From the NCBI GenBank assembly GCA_025174535.1, contig JALBUN010000004.1, positions 1,054,001 through 1,118,000 of the forward strand: a DNA stretch of 64,000 bases. The letters are read 5' to 3'. Both the position numbers and the translations under genes were made by a program. The stretch is from Cantharellus purpuraceus. Lineage: Eukaryota > Basidiomycota > Agaricomycetes > Cantharellales > Hydnaceae. The notes beneath the pieces are model-generated. The model ran no database searches. It was not told the origin of the DNA and worked only from the letters and a program-made list of their open reading frames with translations. The first letter of the stretch is position 1. The number at the start of each line of letters is the position of its first letter. Below are positions 37,971-49,681 of the stretch, piece after piece.

Positions 37971-39575
37971 CTACGAAAACAGTTTATTGACTGATGTGTT
38001 GCCCTCCTGGTTCTTTTTGAGTACCTGCAAGTCAAGCAATGGCGTTAACCATAAGAAAGAGATTCTTACAGTGCCGCAACAAACCTTGGCCACCGCAAAC
38101 TCGAAGTCTTCCTGCGTCACGTGCTGTCTTCGTTCTCGCAAAGCATACATCCCTGGATAATAGATTGAGAAATGAAACTAACTTATGGTCTTATGAAGTC
38201 ACACTGACCTGCCTCTGTGCAGATGCCCCTGACTTCCGCGCCAGAACATTGACCCATCTTCTCGGCTAAAGCACGCAAGTTTATTCCACGTTGTAGGGAC
38301 ATCTGAATCGTGAACACCGGTGTCAGCCATCTTGAAAACCAATGAGGCAATGGTGGTGAGGGAGCCACATACCTTCCGAGAGTGAATGCGAAGGATGCTA
38401 ACGCGAGCCTCTGGTCCTGGGGGAGGAAATTCGATTTTACGGTCGATCCGTCCAGGCCGAAGTAGAGCGGCGTCAAGGATATCTGTGATGAATGTATTAG
38501 ACCTGTCGGGGCAATTTCAGTCAACCATCATTCACCTATTCGGTTGGTCGCCATGATAACCTGTAGCAAGGTAATCAGCAGAAGTAGAAGAAATATGTGG
38601 AACCTTACTTTAATGTTCTTAGTTGGTTCAAAGCCATCCAACTGGTTCAAGAGTTCCAACATAGTCCGTTGTACCTCCGAGTCACCACTACCACTACCAC
38701 TGTCACCCCTTGAGCTCCCAATACTATCAATCTCATCCATGAAGATGATACTCGGCGCGTGCTCCCGAGCCATGACGAATAGTTCCCTGACCATCCTGCT
38801 TCCCTCTCCAATATACTTTTGAACTAGCTCACTTCCGCTCACTCGTATAAACCGACAATCCGTATGGTGAGCAACTGCTCGTGCTAAAAGGGTCTTCCCC
38901 GTTCCTGGTGGTCCATACAGGAGCACTCCTTTAGGTTGTGCGATACCTAAAGCCTCGAAGAGCTCTGGGTGCTTGACAGGAAGTTCAATAACTTCCTTAA
39001 TTTCTTTGATCTGTTTATCCAGGCCGCCGACCATCTCATAGGTGCTATCTGGAACTTTCTCCACCATCATGAGTGAAACCAGTGGATCGACCTTATTTGG
39101 AAGAATCTTGTGAAGCGTGTACGAATCTGACCGCAATGCCACACGAAGTGTTGGAATGAGGGCAGAGACATCGATGTCCGAATCAAAATCAACGACTGAC
39201 AGATATGCATGAGGAGAAATCGACGGAGGATAACATGCCGACTCACTATACTTTCCTTCCGGCTGCACCTTGACTAAAACCTTGTTCTTTCCCATCACCT
39301 TCACTACTTCTCCAACGTAGCTACCCGGTTCGTGTAATAGCTGCAACTCCTCGCGTAGAAGCCTGACTAAATGGGCGATATGCGTTAATGCTCGTTCAAT
39401 ACCAACACAGGAGGCACATACCTCGCGCATTGAGTGCGTTTCTTTGCGCTTCCAACCTACGCAGATTCTGCGTCTTATGGTTTATCGTGAGTTCAGCAGC
39501 CTCTATCTTTGCCTGGTAGTAAGCCTTTATACCCCCAGGAGCTATCGACGGCTTAGCGTTCGTTACGGCTGGCAT
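37971..39575 (-). CDS. RPT6: 26S proteasome regulatory ATPase Rpt6
   Basis: AAA+ subunit of the 19S base that unfolds and translocates ubiquitylated substrates. Exons: 39575-39422, 39366-39247, 39195-38609, 38560-38536 (25 nt), 38482-38373, 38302-38209, 38152-38085, 38024-37971; 403 aa in frame, the usual length. The N-terminal coiled coil ([17 protein letters not shown]) is followed by an OB-fold region ([15 protein letters not shown]). AAA core: [56 protein letters not shown]. The C-terminus ends NKLFS. It shares a 378 bp divergent promoter with the phosphatase gene. Confidence 0.96.
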
Positions 39576-39953
39576 TGTAGAGGTTGAGGCGACGCGTCCC
39601 TCGTACTAGGCGCCCGTAAGTGCCATATTAGTCACGCACCGGCATCACGCACGAAATGTCACGGCTGAGTCTGTACTCGCCCTAGCGATATATCAAATTG
39701 TGCAACGTATAAAGGGCTTTAGTTGGACTGTGACGTACTTGAACGCGAGGTGAAGAACTTTAATCCGCAAGTAGAACGCCACCAGAGCCTCCCACGCTCT
39801 CGCCACGCAGCTTCCGCGTCTGACGGCGCATCACGCAGAAGCGAACCTGCTCTGGCTGTCTTGCACCAAACCTCCCTCTTTCTAGTTGCCCCTTGCATTT
39901 TTCTATGAATGAACGCTTACAGCGCATTCCGACAACCGACACTGCTGACCACC
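39576..39953. promoter_or_regulatory. Divergent promoter RPT6 / phosphatase
   Basis: 378 bp between the two ATGs. I do not see a clean Rpn4-type element or TATA box. Confidence 0.4.
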
Positions 39954-41526
39954 ATGTTGAAAAGCCCTCCCGATGAGATCATCGAGAATCGTCTGTATTT
40001 GGGAGGGTCTGTGGCGAGCATCGTTCTCATTCTTGCGTAGTTGACATTTTCCACCTGTAGTATTTCTGCTGCTCAGGATACACAGCTAATGGGCTTTCTT
40101 GGGATCACCCACATCCTTTCCCTTTGTCCGGATCACTCTTCAGATGTGCCGTGAGTGCATGAATAACCTTTTGTTACTTACTATCTCTAAATCAGGCACG
40201 CTTCACAGCACACATAAAACCATTGCTATTAATGATACCCCTGAGGAAAACATTCTCATTCGGCTTCCTGAGGCATGTCAATTCATTGAAAGGGCAATAG
40301 ACGGTGGCGGGAAAATATACGTGCATTGTTTGATGGGCATATCAAGAAGCGTTACCGTCGTTTGCGCATATTGTGAGTGAACGAGAAGCGGGCGGACTGG
40401 TTCTATTTGCACATGGCTCGAACTGACGTGCACTCAGTGATGAAATCGCGAGGAATGTCAACTGAAAGTGCCTTGTCGTATGTCAAATCCAGTGAGCTTT
40501 TGGATCTTTATTAGCCAAGAAAGAACGTTCTATTGATAGCATGTAATCTCAAGAACACCATGTGGCTCGACCTAATGTCGGGTTTCGGGAACAACTTGAC
40601 ATATGGTCAGCTTGTGACTACGCCCCTTCCGAGTCACATCCTGCATAGTAGGTTGTCCCTCTTTCCTTTAATGCTGTGCTGATTCCTGTTTAGTGTTGCA
40701 TGGAAGCGTGAGCATGACGAAGAAAATGGCTTAATACCGAGCTCGTCAGAACCGATACGTTTGTGTGATAGACTTTACATCATCGAGTGAACGGCTATCC
40801 ACTTTCATAGTCGATGGGCACTTTTACTGACTATCTACAGGGATCTTCCCTCAACCGCCCAACTACTTGCATCATTTTTACGGAGGTCCTCTATTACGCA
40901 TCTGCTAACCCTGTCCCCCAATCAGCCAATCGCCATGTCTGAATCCACTCCGTTGGTGGACCGTTGTCACTTGGACCTTGCGGATGGTTTGTCCGATAAT
41001 CTGGTGCTCAAGTTGCCTGAAGCGGTCGAGTTTGTTGATGGTGGATTAAAGCAGAATACAGCTGTTATACTAATCCATTCCTTTGATCTCACTCGCATTT
41101 GCATTGCGGCTTGCGCTTACTGTGAGCCTTTCTTCGAGAATATTTGCATGTCGTCTCATATCCTGTCCAATATCCAGGGATGACCGTTCGTGGCATCGAT
41201 AGCGCCGCCGCTTTTCAGTTGCTCCAAGTTGGTGAGTGCTCTATGAGTAACTACTGCACTGTTGAGCTTCACGCTCGTGAGGTTTAGGTTTGCCGCTGTA
41301 TAGTCCCACTACAGACTTCACGGCTGTTGTCTCGTTATTCGAAGCATGTCAATGTGCACCTTTTCCAACACACCCTCAGATTACCGCCTTTCGTACAAGA
41401 CGAAAAGAGGAGGAGGAAGATTGCAAGCTTCGGAGCCTACGGAAGAGTGTGACCGCCCCATGGATCATGTGGCAACCTCCAAGTCAAGCTAAACCCATGG
41501 AACAGGACAGTATGGATTTATCCTGA
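39954..41526 (+). CDS. Tandem dual-specificity phosphatase, second domain degenerate
   Basis: Exons: 39954-40022, 40077-40150, 40209-40372, 40438-40491, 40554-40647, 40694-40786, 40841-41121, 41178-41231, 41288-41526; 373 aa in frame. Domain 1 (about 8-140) is an active-looking DSP: IENRLYLGG, LGITHILSLCPD, and the P-loop VHCLMGISRSVTVVCAYLM (~85) with the general acid region INDTPEEN. Domain 2 (about 175-310) repeats the fold (CDRLYIIEDLPSTAQLLASF, ITHLLTLSPNQP, CHLDLADGLSDN), but its P-loop reads IHSFDLTRICIAACAY: the Cys is Ser and one residue of the C-x5-R spacing is missing. Domain 2 is therefore probably a pseudophosphatase. The tail (~310-373) is charged and low-complexity. The donor of the first intron (gttctc) is weak. 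Confidence 0.88.
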
Positions 41527-41958
41527 GTCATTACAATGAATAAGGCGCTTTTCGTTAAAAGAGTGCTACTGTTCTGACTCATTGTTATTTTTTTGGAGAA
41601 TGGAATATGTCAATGGACCTTCTACAATCTATGTGATAAATCGAGAAGAAAGGGAATGCATATTTGAATACCATATGGATCTTGTCTGAAACCTATGACG
41701 AGCTACTCTGCAATAACCCAACTTGGTAACTAGAACTTTGAAAATTGAGCTTTGGCCGTGACCAAAGTCACTTTAGTCTTTGGCAGAGACCTTTCCGCTA
41801 ATATTCCAGGACAACATCTACATAATAATCATCGACTCACAGTGCTTGCTTCCTTTACCGTCAGATGCAAGCTGTCTATGTCGTACATCGCAAATAATTG
41901 TGCGGCCGTCAAAGCGGACTTCAAAAATTCATGTGATTGATTTTGCAGAGATTAAGGC
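41527..41958. other. 432 bp between phosphatase and HPM1
   Basis: Same-strand spacer with the HPM1 promoter. Nothing distinctive seen. Confidence 0.4.
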
Positions 41959-43291
41959 ATGTTCAAGTTTGATTTCAATCTTGAAGATACAGAAGACGAA
42001 TTTGTGGACACAAAGTCTGGTGGTAGCCCGATTGAAGAAGAGAGCGCCGAAGGGGAGAGCCCACCGCCTTTGGTGACGTATCAAGTTCAAGATCTGGCAA
42101 GTGATATATTTTATGATATTGCCCTACCGTTGCTTGAACTGGAATTTAAAGATTGAAACACTCCCACCACTTATATCCTATTCGCCCATACGTATTCCTC
42201 TATCAAACAATCAGCCGCTCACTTTACTCCGACGCGACTTGTTCGACGCACGATTCCAGCTGATTTCAGAGTCAGCCACAGAAGAGGCATCTGATGACCT
42301 GAACCACATTAATGCACCATCAGACCTGGTTCCTGGGACGTACGAAGGTGGCCTCAAGACGTGGGAGTGCAGCGCGGACTTGGCGGGTTACCTTGAAGGA
42401 ATTGACCTGACAGGCTGCCCCCACCAAAGAATTTTGGAGGTGGGATGTGGGACCGCAGTCCCTTCCCTATACATCTTGCACAAATTATTTCATGCGAAAC
42501 AAGGCTTAAATGGGTATTCAAAGACAACACTGCACATGCAGGACTACAATTCCATTGTTTTACGACTTGTGAGGACACACACTACTCGTCTCATCCTGAT
42601 GGTCACATTGGAACTGTAGGTGACTTTGCCGAATATAATCCTGACTTGGTGTGGGTCACGATTTTCACTGGCGCCATATGAAAGCTGACATAGTACCTAT
42701 CTAAAAAATTTCTTCACCTCTCAAGTTGCCTCCCCCGCTTCAAAGGCATACCGAGCCAACAGTGATCCGCCCTTACCCGACACGAGCGTGTTAGAACCAG
42801 GCGAGCTTCCAGTGACACCTGAACTGCTCTCTGCTTTCACGGAGTCATTAAAAGAGCACAATATAGGATTAGGATTCGTCAGTGGAATCTGGTCCGATCT
42901 GGAAACATGGATACGTAAAACACAGCTTCCCTATAACCTAATTCTCACATCAGAGACGATATATCGACCTTCCACTTTGCGCAGTCTCGTCTCCCTTCTA
43001 CGCTCCTCGTTCACCCGCCGTAGTGATCCATTGTCCAAGGCTGAAGCTCAACCTCTATCCAGTGATTTCGCACACCTCTCACTCCACCCTAGTGAGACTT
43101 CAGCCATGCTTCGGTTGTGCCTCGTTGCTGCCAAGGTACTATACTTTGGGGTTGGAGGTGGGGTCGACGCATTTAAGAGGGCGGTTGAGGAGACAGGGGG
43201 AAAGACAAAGACGGTGTTTGAGAGAAAGGTGGGGGTGAATAGACAGATCATAGAGGTCACTTGGCCGGATAATCAGTCCGAGTCGGGGTGA
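41959..43291 (+). CDS. HPM1: Protein-histidine N-methyltransferase (Hpm1/METTL18 family)
   Basis: SAM-dependent methyltransferase; in yeast and human it methylates a histidine of ribosomal protein uL3. The N-terminus MFKFDFNLEDTEDEF is the family's short motif. Core: NQPLTLLRRDLFDARFQLI, VPGTYEGGLKTWECSADLA (the substrate/SAM lid), ILEVGCGTAVPSLYILHKLF (SAM motif I), MQDYNSIVLRLVTLPN, then FVSGIWSDLETW, LILTSETIYRPSTL and AAKVLYFGVGGGV. Introns are clear after VTYQ (42085 to 42151) and after VLRL (about 42570-42619). The intron removing 42660-42703 has more than one plausible donor, so a few residues there are uncertain. The 3' end lies within about 80 bp of the convergent GPI3 gene. Confidence 0.9.
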
Positions 43292-43368
43292 TTCTCTGCT
43301 GCTGATGTGGTAGGTTCAGATACCCCAAATTCTACGCTTCTCTAGCGTTTTTAGCCAGCTAGTGAACG

Positions 43369-45146
43369 TCAAATCTCCCAAAGCAGGAACGGTACTAAGC
43401 AAGTACTTACCTCGCGAAACCTCCCCAAGTCCCATTCTCTATCCACGTAGTCAATACTTTCGCGGGGCATGAAGTATTCCAGAAACATGAAGAAAATGCA
43501 ATCCACTACAAGAATACAGAGATAGATAGGTCCAACGCAAGGCCCTAGAGACAATGTTCTGAGGCCAATTCAGTGCAGCTTATAAGCGACTCCTATTTCA
43601 AAGGAAAAGATCTTACTACATACCTCCACATCCGCGACCACAGGTCTCTAGGTTCAGTCTCTAGAACTGAGCGATATACTGCCTCGGTTCTTTCCGCAAC
43701 ACGTGTCCAATTATAAAATGCTTTGACCCGCCCGTGTGCGACCAGAGGATCGTGTCTTCTGTTTGAAACAATATCAATAGCTTCGGATAAAGCGCGTATG
43801 ACATCTTTTCGCAAGATCAAAGTGCATGAGAAGGAGACGGAAGAGTACATTGGTCTTATCATACCATCTTCCTCAGGATTGGCAAAAGAAACCATATCTT
43901 TGGGAAGTACTTCTGGAACCCCACCGACGCGTGTGCTGACGACATATAAACCCGCGCATGCTGCTTCCAAAATCGCGATACCAAAAGCCTCAGTTAAGGA
44001 CGTGTTTAGAAAAATGGAGCCTTGAGTCAAGACCTAAGCAGTGAACGCGTGAGTGGCTCATGATTGATTCTTATGCTTTCTGTACATACCCCTCTAACGT
44101 CCGTGTGCCGTACTGGACCAAGTAATATTATTCGGTCTTGTAAGAGGTGTTTCTCACGCATTTGCAAAAGCTCAATAAGCTTTGGACCATCGCCTCCTGT
44201 GATAAGTCTGGTAATTGACACCGAGAAAATCAGATATGCAGCGTACCGACAATAAATCGCACATTTGGAAAACGAGCGCACACACGAGGGGCCGTGGCCA
44301 CTAATAAATCCACGCCTTTACGATATGCAAGGCGTGATATTACGACAATGGTAACTGAATTAACTGTCATTTAGTTGAGTGAGTTGTCCTGAATATGCCT
44401 CGGCTCACTAATATCAGTTGATACAGGTGTTGTAGAAGGTTTGAATTGATCCGCTATCAAAGCATTTGGGATAACGTGAACAATCGAAGGCTGAAGCGAG
44501 GCTCTGAGGACGGTATTTTCTCGTCTGTTGGATACCATCAGCCGAATGAGTGATCCGAGACGTTGTGAGGTTACCCAGTATAAGATACGCAAATAACACC
44601 ATCCACGTTTTTTAACGCACCCTCCAACAGCTTGTTAGTCAATATGGCTGCTGCGTCAGAAAATCCAAATAGGCTATGGTCCGTAAACACTGTGCGAATT
44701 CCCATTAAATGTGCATGCAAAATTCCTTCATGAGCCAGTGATGAAAGACTGGCGTGAGCGTGGATCAAATTGATATGTTCCCTGAGAGCGATGGTACGAA
44801 AGTAAGGAAGGAAGGTAAAAAAGTTTGGGAGCGTAGCTGAAGAAGCGATAGTTGGAAATGGGATGTAGTACACTTTGAGTCCGGGAACAAGCCAGCGAAT
44901 ACCCACGCGGTCTGGAGGATGAGAGTGTGTAATTACGATGACCTTAAAAAACGCAAAGATTCAGATGTGACATATGATGCATTGCTGCAATTACCTTGTG
45001 TCCACGTTTGAGCAGATTTACACCTAGCATGTAAATGTGATTTTCGACTCCGCCAACATTTGGGTGGAAGAAATCACAGATCATCCTGAGTAGAAAGTAA
45101 GAAAGACTGCGTGTTATAAGTGTATCACGTACGCGATGTTGACCAT
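43369..45146 (-). CDS. GPI3: GPI-GlcNAc transferase catalytic subunit (Gpi3/PIG-A)
   Basis: GT4 glycosyltransferase that starts GPI-anchor synthesis by moving GlcNAc to phosphatidylinositol on the ER face. Exon 1 is 14 nt (45146-45133, MVNI plus two bases) and joins [20 protein letters not shown]. Then [62 protein letters not shown], the donor-site region [14 protein letters not shown], and [19 protein letters not shown] with the two GT4 glutamates. Near the end one membrane segment ([18 protein letters not shown]) anchors the protein. The stop at 43369 follows from reading through a good donor (gaggtaagt at about 43410); if spliced there, the tail would extend to about 43270 and overlap the HPM1 3' end. 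Confidence 0.93.
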
Positions 45147-45340
45147 GATGAAGCTGCAAATTGACGGCTTGCAAGTTGATGGGAAATTAAAACTCACACC
45201 TCTGGAGAACCGTGAGCGGAGCCATAATTGAACCCCGCATTGGCGAACATCTCATTTCATCAGATCTACTTAGTTATTGATATTCAAGTCGTAACCATTG
45301 AATTCCATCATCTCCAGTAAGATTTAATCAAAAAATCCCA

Positions 45341-48300
45341 CTACTCTGCTTCACGCCAAGGCCGATCCACTTGACCTTCCTCTTCATATCCACCTCCATC
45401 GCCCCCAGCACCCAAGCGTTCGCTATTCTCTATGATCAGAGCCTTCGTTCTCTCTATGAAATTTTCCATCTCCGTCTCAGCAATCTTCCTCCTATTCACA
45501 TCATATCCACCAGCGGCATCAATTGGCTCATGTGGATCCCAATCAGGCTCTGTGCCTTTCCATCCTCCGCGGATGTAGACATAGTTCAAGAAGCCTCGCC
45601 ATAGGGGATCAAGAGCCAGAACAGAGGGGTCGCCAACAATGATAAGAAGTGCCTGTGCGCGAGTGATTGCGACTGGGAATCAAGTAAGCGGCAAAGATAG
45701 CATACAACTCCCGGAACAAGACCAACCGTTGAATCGGCGAGGGTTGGCAACAAAGCCCAGAGTTTGTCTGATGTCATATCCAATAAACTCCGCGTTACTC
45801 CTTACAGTGGATATGATGATGACTCTGCGCTCCTGAATGCATCAATGTTAGTCAGGTGAGTGCTTTTGATAAGGTGTGTAGGCCAACTTGTCCTTGAAAC
45901 TCTTCGACACTCCCAACTTTCACACCACTATAAGTTTTCCTGAGTAGCGTTCGTATCTTCAAAACTTGAGCATGGTACGGGGTGATGATGCCAATGTGTT
46001 CGTCCTTAAGTCTCAGCCGCTGGTCTGTGCGGAGATCACCGACATATCGCTTTACCAATGATGCTTCGTCTATGTTGAAGAACGAAGGCGAGTTTTGTTC
46101 TCGCATATCTTGCCCATTGATGGCGTGGAAGACAAGCGGGAATCCGACCGTGACGAGCACATCGGAACGCAATAGACTGTGCGTAACGACGACATCACCG
46201 TGTGGCTCAAGCTCTCCCTTGTAAAATTGCTCATTGGGATACTCCAAAATTGCCTTGTGACTCCTCCAGTTTTTGACGAGTTTCACGATACTGAAAATAA
46301 CAATTTGTATATTCAGTTTCGCATGGGAGAAGAAGCGGTTCACCTGATACCCGTGCGTCTCGTGATGTCGTAGATATCACGGTTCATCATCCGATCCAGA
46401 TAACTTGCACCAAGACCAAGCTTTAATGCCACTCTGGAACGAATGATCGGTCCCAGCTGTTTTGGATCACCGGACAGCACAATGTTAGTCTGAATCAATG
46501 CTATCATGACTAGTATCGTAGAGAAAGGTTAAATATTCAGACCTTATTGTCCGCCATGGTTTTGATTGGTATCATAGCCTCTGGCTCACATGCTTGTCCA
46601 GCTTCGTCAAGAAAGATATAACTAAAATGCCCTCTACGCATGCCCATCCCATAAGGGACGGATGCAGAGATGCATGTAGAAACGATGACACGAAATTGCG
46701 ACAAAATCTGAAGTGTTGGTACCGAAAAGGTGCCCTCATTATTGGTCTGTGAGAAACGTTGAAGGCTTTTTGGCATAAGGTTTTGGCTGCGAGACGGGGC
46801 GTTGAGGCGGAAGAGCTGCTGAGGAGAGAGATTCCCCATAAGACGTTCCGCAATCATATCAGCGGCAGAATTGCTGGGAGCGCATGCCAGAATATGAACG
46901 TTGGGATCTTTCAAAATGAGTTGGCGTATAGCTTCAACAATGGTCACCGTTTTCCCCGTTCCTGGACTAATAGTCACAAGCAGGTTAACTGCGTCGCCTT
47001 CAGTCCCAGACAGACTGGAAAAAAAGACTCACGGGCCAAAAATCACAAAGGGCACGCTTCCCTCAGGCATGTGCATAATACTGGTCACAGCCAGTAGCTG
47101 GGGAGGATTCGTTTCAATAAGCCGATTAACAGTTCGGACTTTCTTCATTTCCACATGCGTTGGAACCATCCTCTGCACAATGTGCGTCTCGTCAGGAAAT
47201 AACACCCGATTAGCATTGAAAGCTGTTCCTAGTGCCTGATGCATCCTACGGAGAGGCAAACGCCCCAGCTTGAACCTAATATTATATTTCTGTCCTCGGT
47301 AACTGTTGAACCATAAGTGGAATTTTAGGTCAACGTCGTTTTGCCGGACACGGTGTACATAGCCTTCGAACCAGCGGCCCGCACGTTCAGAACCTTTGTT
47401 CTGAACAAAAATGCGGTCGCCTACTATGACGCTTGGACGTTTCTCAGCTAGACCTGGGACAGGGAGTCTGAGGTTGTTATCAAGTATCAAAAAAATAGAA
47501 AATATTGAAATTGAAATTGATCAAGCCCAGACCTGTAGTACGGGAGTAGCGGCTCTAAGGGGACGTTTTCTTCGTCGTAACGTTGCATATCAATGCTGCA
47601 AAGGCTGCATGAGATTGCGTTTAGTAAATATCAGAAACAACTACTTCATTTGGGCTTCTTCCACATGGAGCAGGACTGAAAAATGCCTCCTATAAGTCCC
47701 TGAATTAAATGACTGAGGCAGCCATGTCCCTTCCAAATTTTGGACGACAATCTCCACCTTTGAATCCCCAAGAATAGCCTCAAGATTTTTGGGAAGAGGG
47801 AATTGAGGAAGGTCCACGACCCATTTTATGCTCGCAATCTGCGGGGGCATGATACCGCGTATGATCTCCTTCTCTGGTTCTTGCTTGCTCTTGATGTTAG
47901 ATCTGTATGGCGCAGAAGGCTTGAGAAGCTCCCAATCCGCCTTATTGCCAACAATAGCAACCAGGCGTCTTGTGATCACAAATTGCGTTTGAAGAGTGGC
48001 ATCAAGGAAGACAATTTCAAGGCGGTCACGGAAGCGACCGGGCAGATTACGAGGATCAAATGAAATTGCAATGTCGACTGGCCCTTGGAACCATAATCTC
48101 CTAGGAATCGTAGTATCCTTTATTGAGAAGCTAGTCACTCGCTATTATTAGCGCTCGGCAATATTCCAAGATTCACGTACTTGCTTGTTCTTGGAGGAGC
48201 CACTTTGGTAGAGGATAGTCGAATTTCGGAGACGCTGACAGTGCCAGGTGTTGTCAGACGTAGCGTCACTTGGATAGTCCGGGTAGGTTGTGACTGAAGA

Positions 48301-48851
48301 GTGTCAAATTCGATGAAACCAAAGTCCAGAGCGCCCTCTCCGCTCGGTGGAGATACGACGATGCCGTGTTTGTCTTTGTCTGCTTCGTCAAATGCAGCTT
48401 GAATTGAAGCGAAACGTTCCTGCTTTCTGTGTGAAAAGCCAGTAATATGACGTGACCAGAATCGATCTGGAATGGTGACGTCGCAGATGTGACAGTGAGA
48501 CTGTCCTCGTGGGGCCAATTGGGTGTCTGATCTGACATCAGAATCCGGGGTACCCCCGGAGTACTGCTGCTCTTCAAGAAGAGCACGATGGGGTCTGCCT
48601 TGAACGTGCTGTGGATAGTTCCATGGAGATCCCAAGGTGACGTTACAGAGCTTGCAGAAGGATGAATGTGGACATGACTTGGCCCGCACACGGCGAGCAT
48701 GTTTTTTGCCGTTCTGATGCGACTTCAACACCCGCTCAGATATGCACACGACTCGACACGTTTCGCAAAGATGTATATCATGCTGGAACACGCACCCCTC
48801 AGTGGTACAGGTCCCATGAGATTCGAGATTAGGACAAACTCTGGGGGACAT
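45341..48851 (-). CDS. MOV10/SDE3-type SF1 RNA helicase with N-terminal zinc fingers
   Basis: UPF1-like superfamily 1 helicase; relatives (SDE3, MOV10, Armitage) act in RNA silencing and virus or transposon control. Exons that I could place: 48851-48181, 48130-47645, 47595-47533, 47467-47033, 46966-46543, 46489 onward, ending 45341. N-terminus: a CCCH finger ([19 protein letters not shown]), then C2H2/U1-like fingers (CETC...[35 protein letters not shown]). Middle: beta-rich domain as in MOV10. Helicase motifs: [52 protein letters not shown] and VAITRAQ. The C-terminus is acidic and Gly-rich ([14 protein letters not shown]). Several introns sit exactly inside motifs (for example GP|PGTGKT). 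Confidence 0.93.
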
Positions 48852-49681
48852 ATATACGTGGTGAGATAAGAGGAGTAGAAAGATAGTGGAGTGAATACTG
48901 TATTAATTAGCACCAGCGTTGCTTTGGCACGTTGTGCGTCCACACCATCCAACAATCAATGTCACAAGTCTATACAGCGAGCGTCACAATTCTACACCTC
49001 TGAACCTTGAGTTTCGGTAGAGATGACGAACATAGAAACATGAGTCTGATAGAATACTTCGAAGCGTGAAAGTTTGTGGCCGATGAGGAGCCGCTTTCAA
49101 ATTACAGAAATTGTCTCGTTCAATGTCTCTCTTTCTGGAGAGCTGGCCAGTCATTGACCCTCGTTGTCTCGATGATCATGCTCGCGTATGTTTTGTGTTT
49201 TAGCAATTACGGTAAATGTCGTATGGTGAACAGTCGCCTGGAGGACCAGGTGCGGGATCCCTACGCAGCAAGAGGCAAAAGGCCCAGGGTTGCAATCAAC
49301 CTCAAAGAGCGATAGGTTTAGAACCCTGTCACCAGCCATTAATTTGGTCAGATACAAAGTTCGCAATACCACTTCCATTAATACACTCTAAATACAGATA
49401 CGACATACACCACTTCCCCCGCACATACTCATGGAAATCCTAGCTATATAGCGATACTAGCAGTAGATAAAGTGCACCATAAGTGCACCAGCGTTTCGAG
49501 CACTCCAATTGAATCTCTCCCTCTCTCTGGTGAACAGTCGAAGTTGGCCATTTGTGCAGTTGCCAAATAGGCGCTCATTCCGCAAATTGCTGTGCCTGCA
49601 TACTACACATAAGTACCACCGCCCGGGACGACCTTACACGACGAACAAGACTGCTGATACACAGCTTGTCATACACGAGCA
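48852..49681. promoter_or_regulatory. Divergent promoter region, helicase / NIPA transporter
   Basis: 830 bp between divergent start codons. It contains a close direct repeat (agtgcaccataagtgcacca near 49470-49492). No supported gene. Confidence 0.4.
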
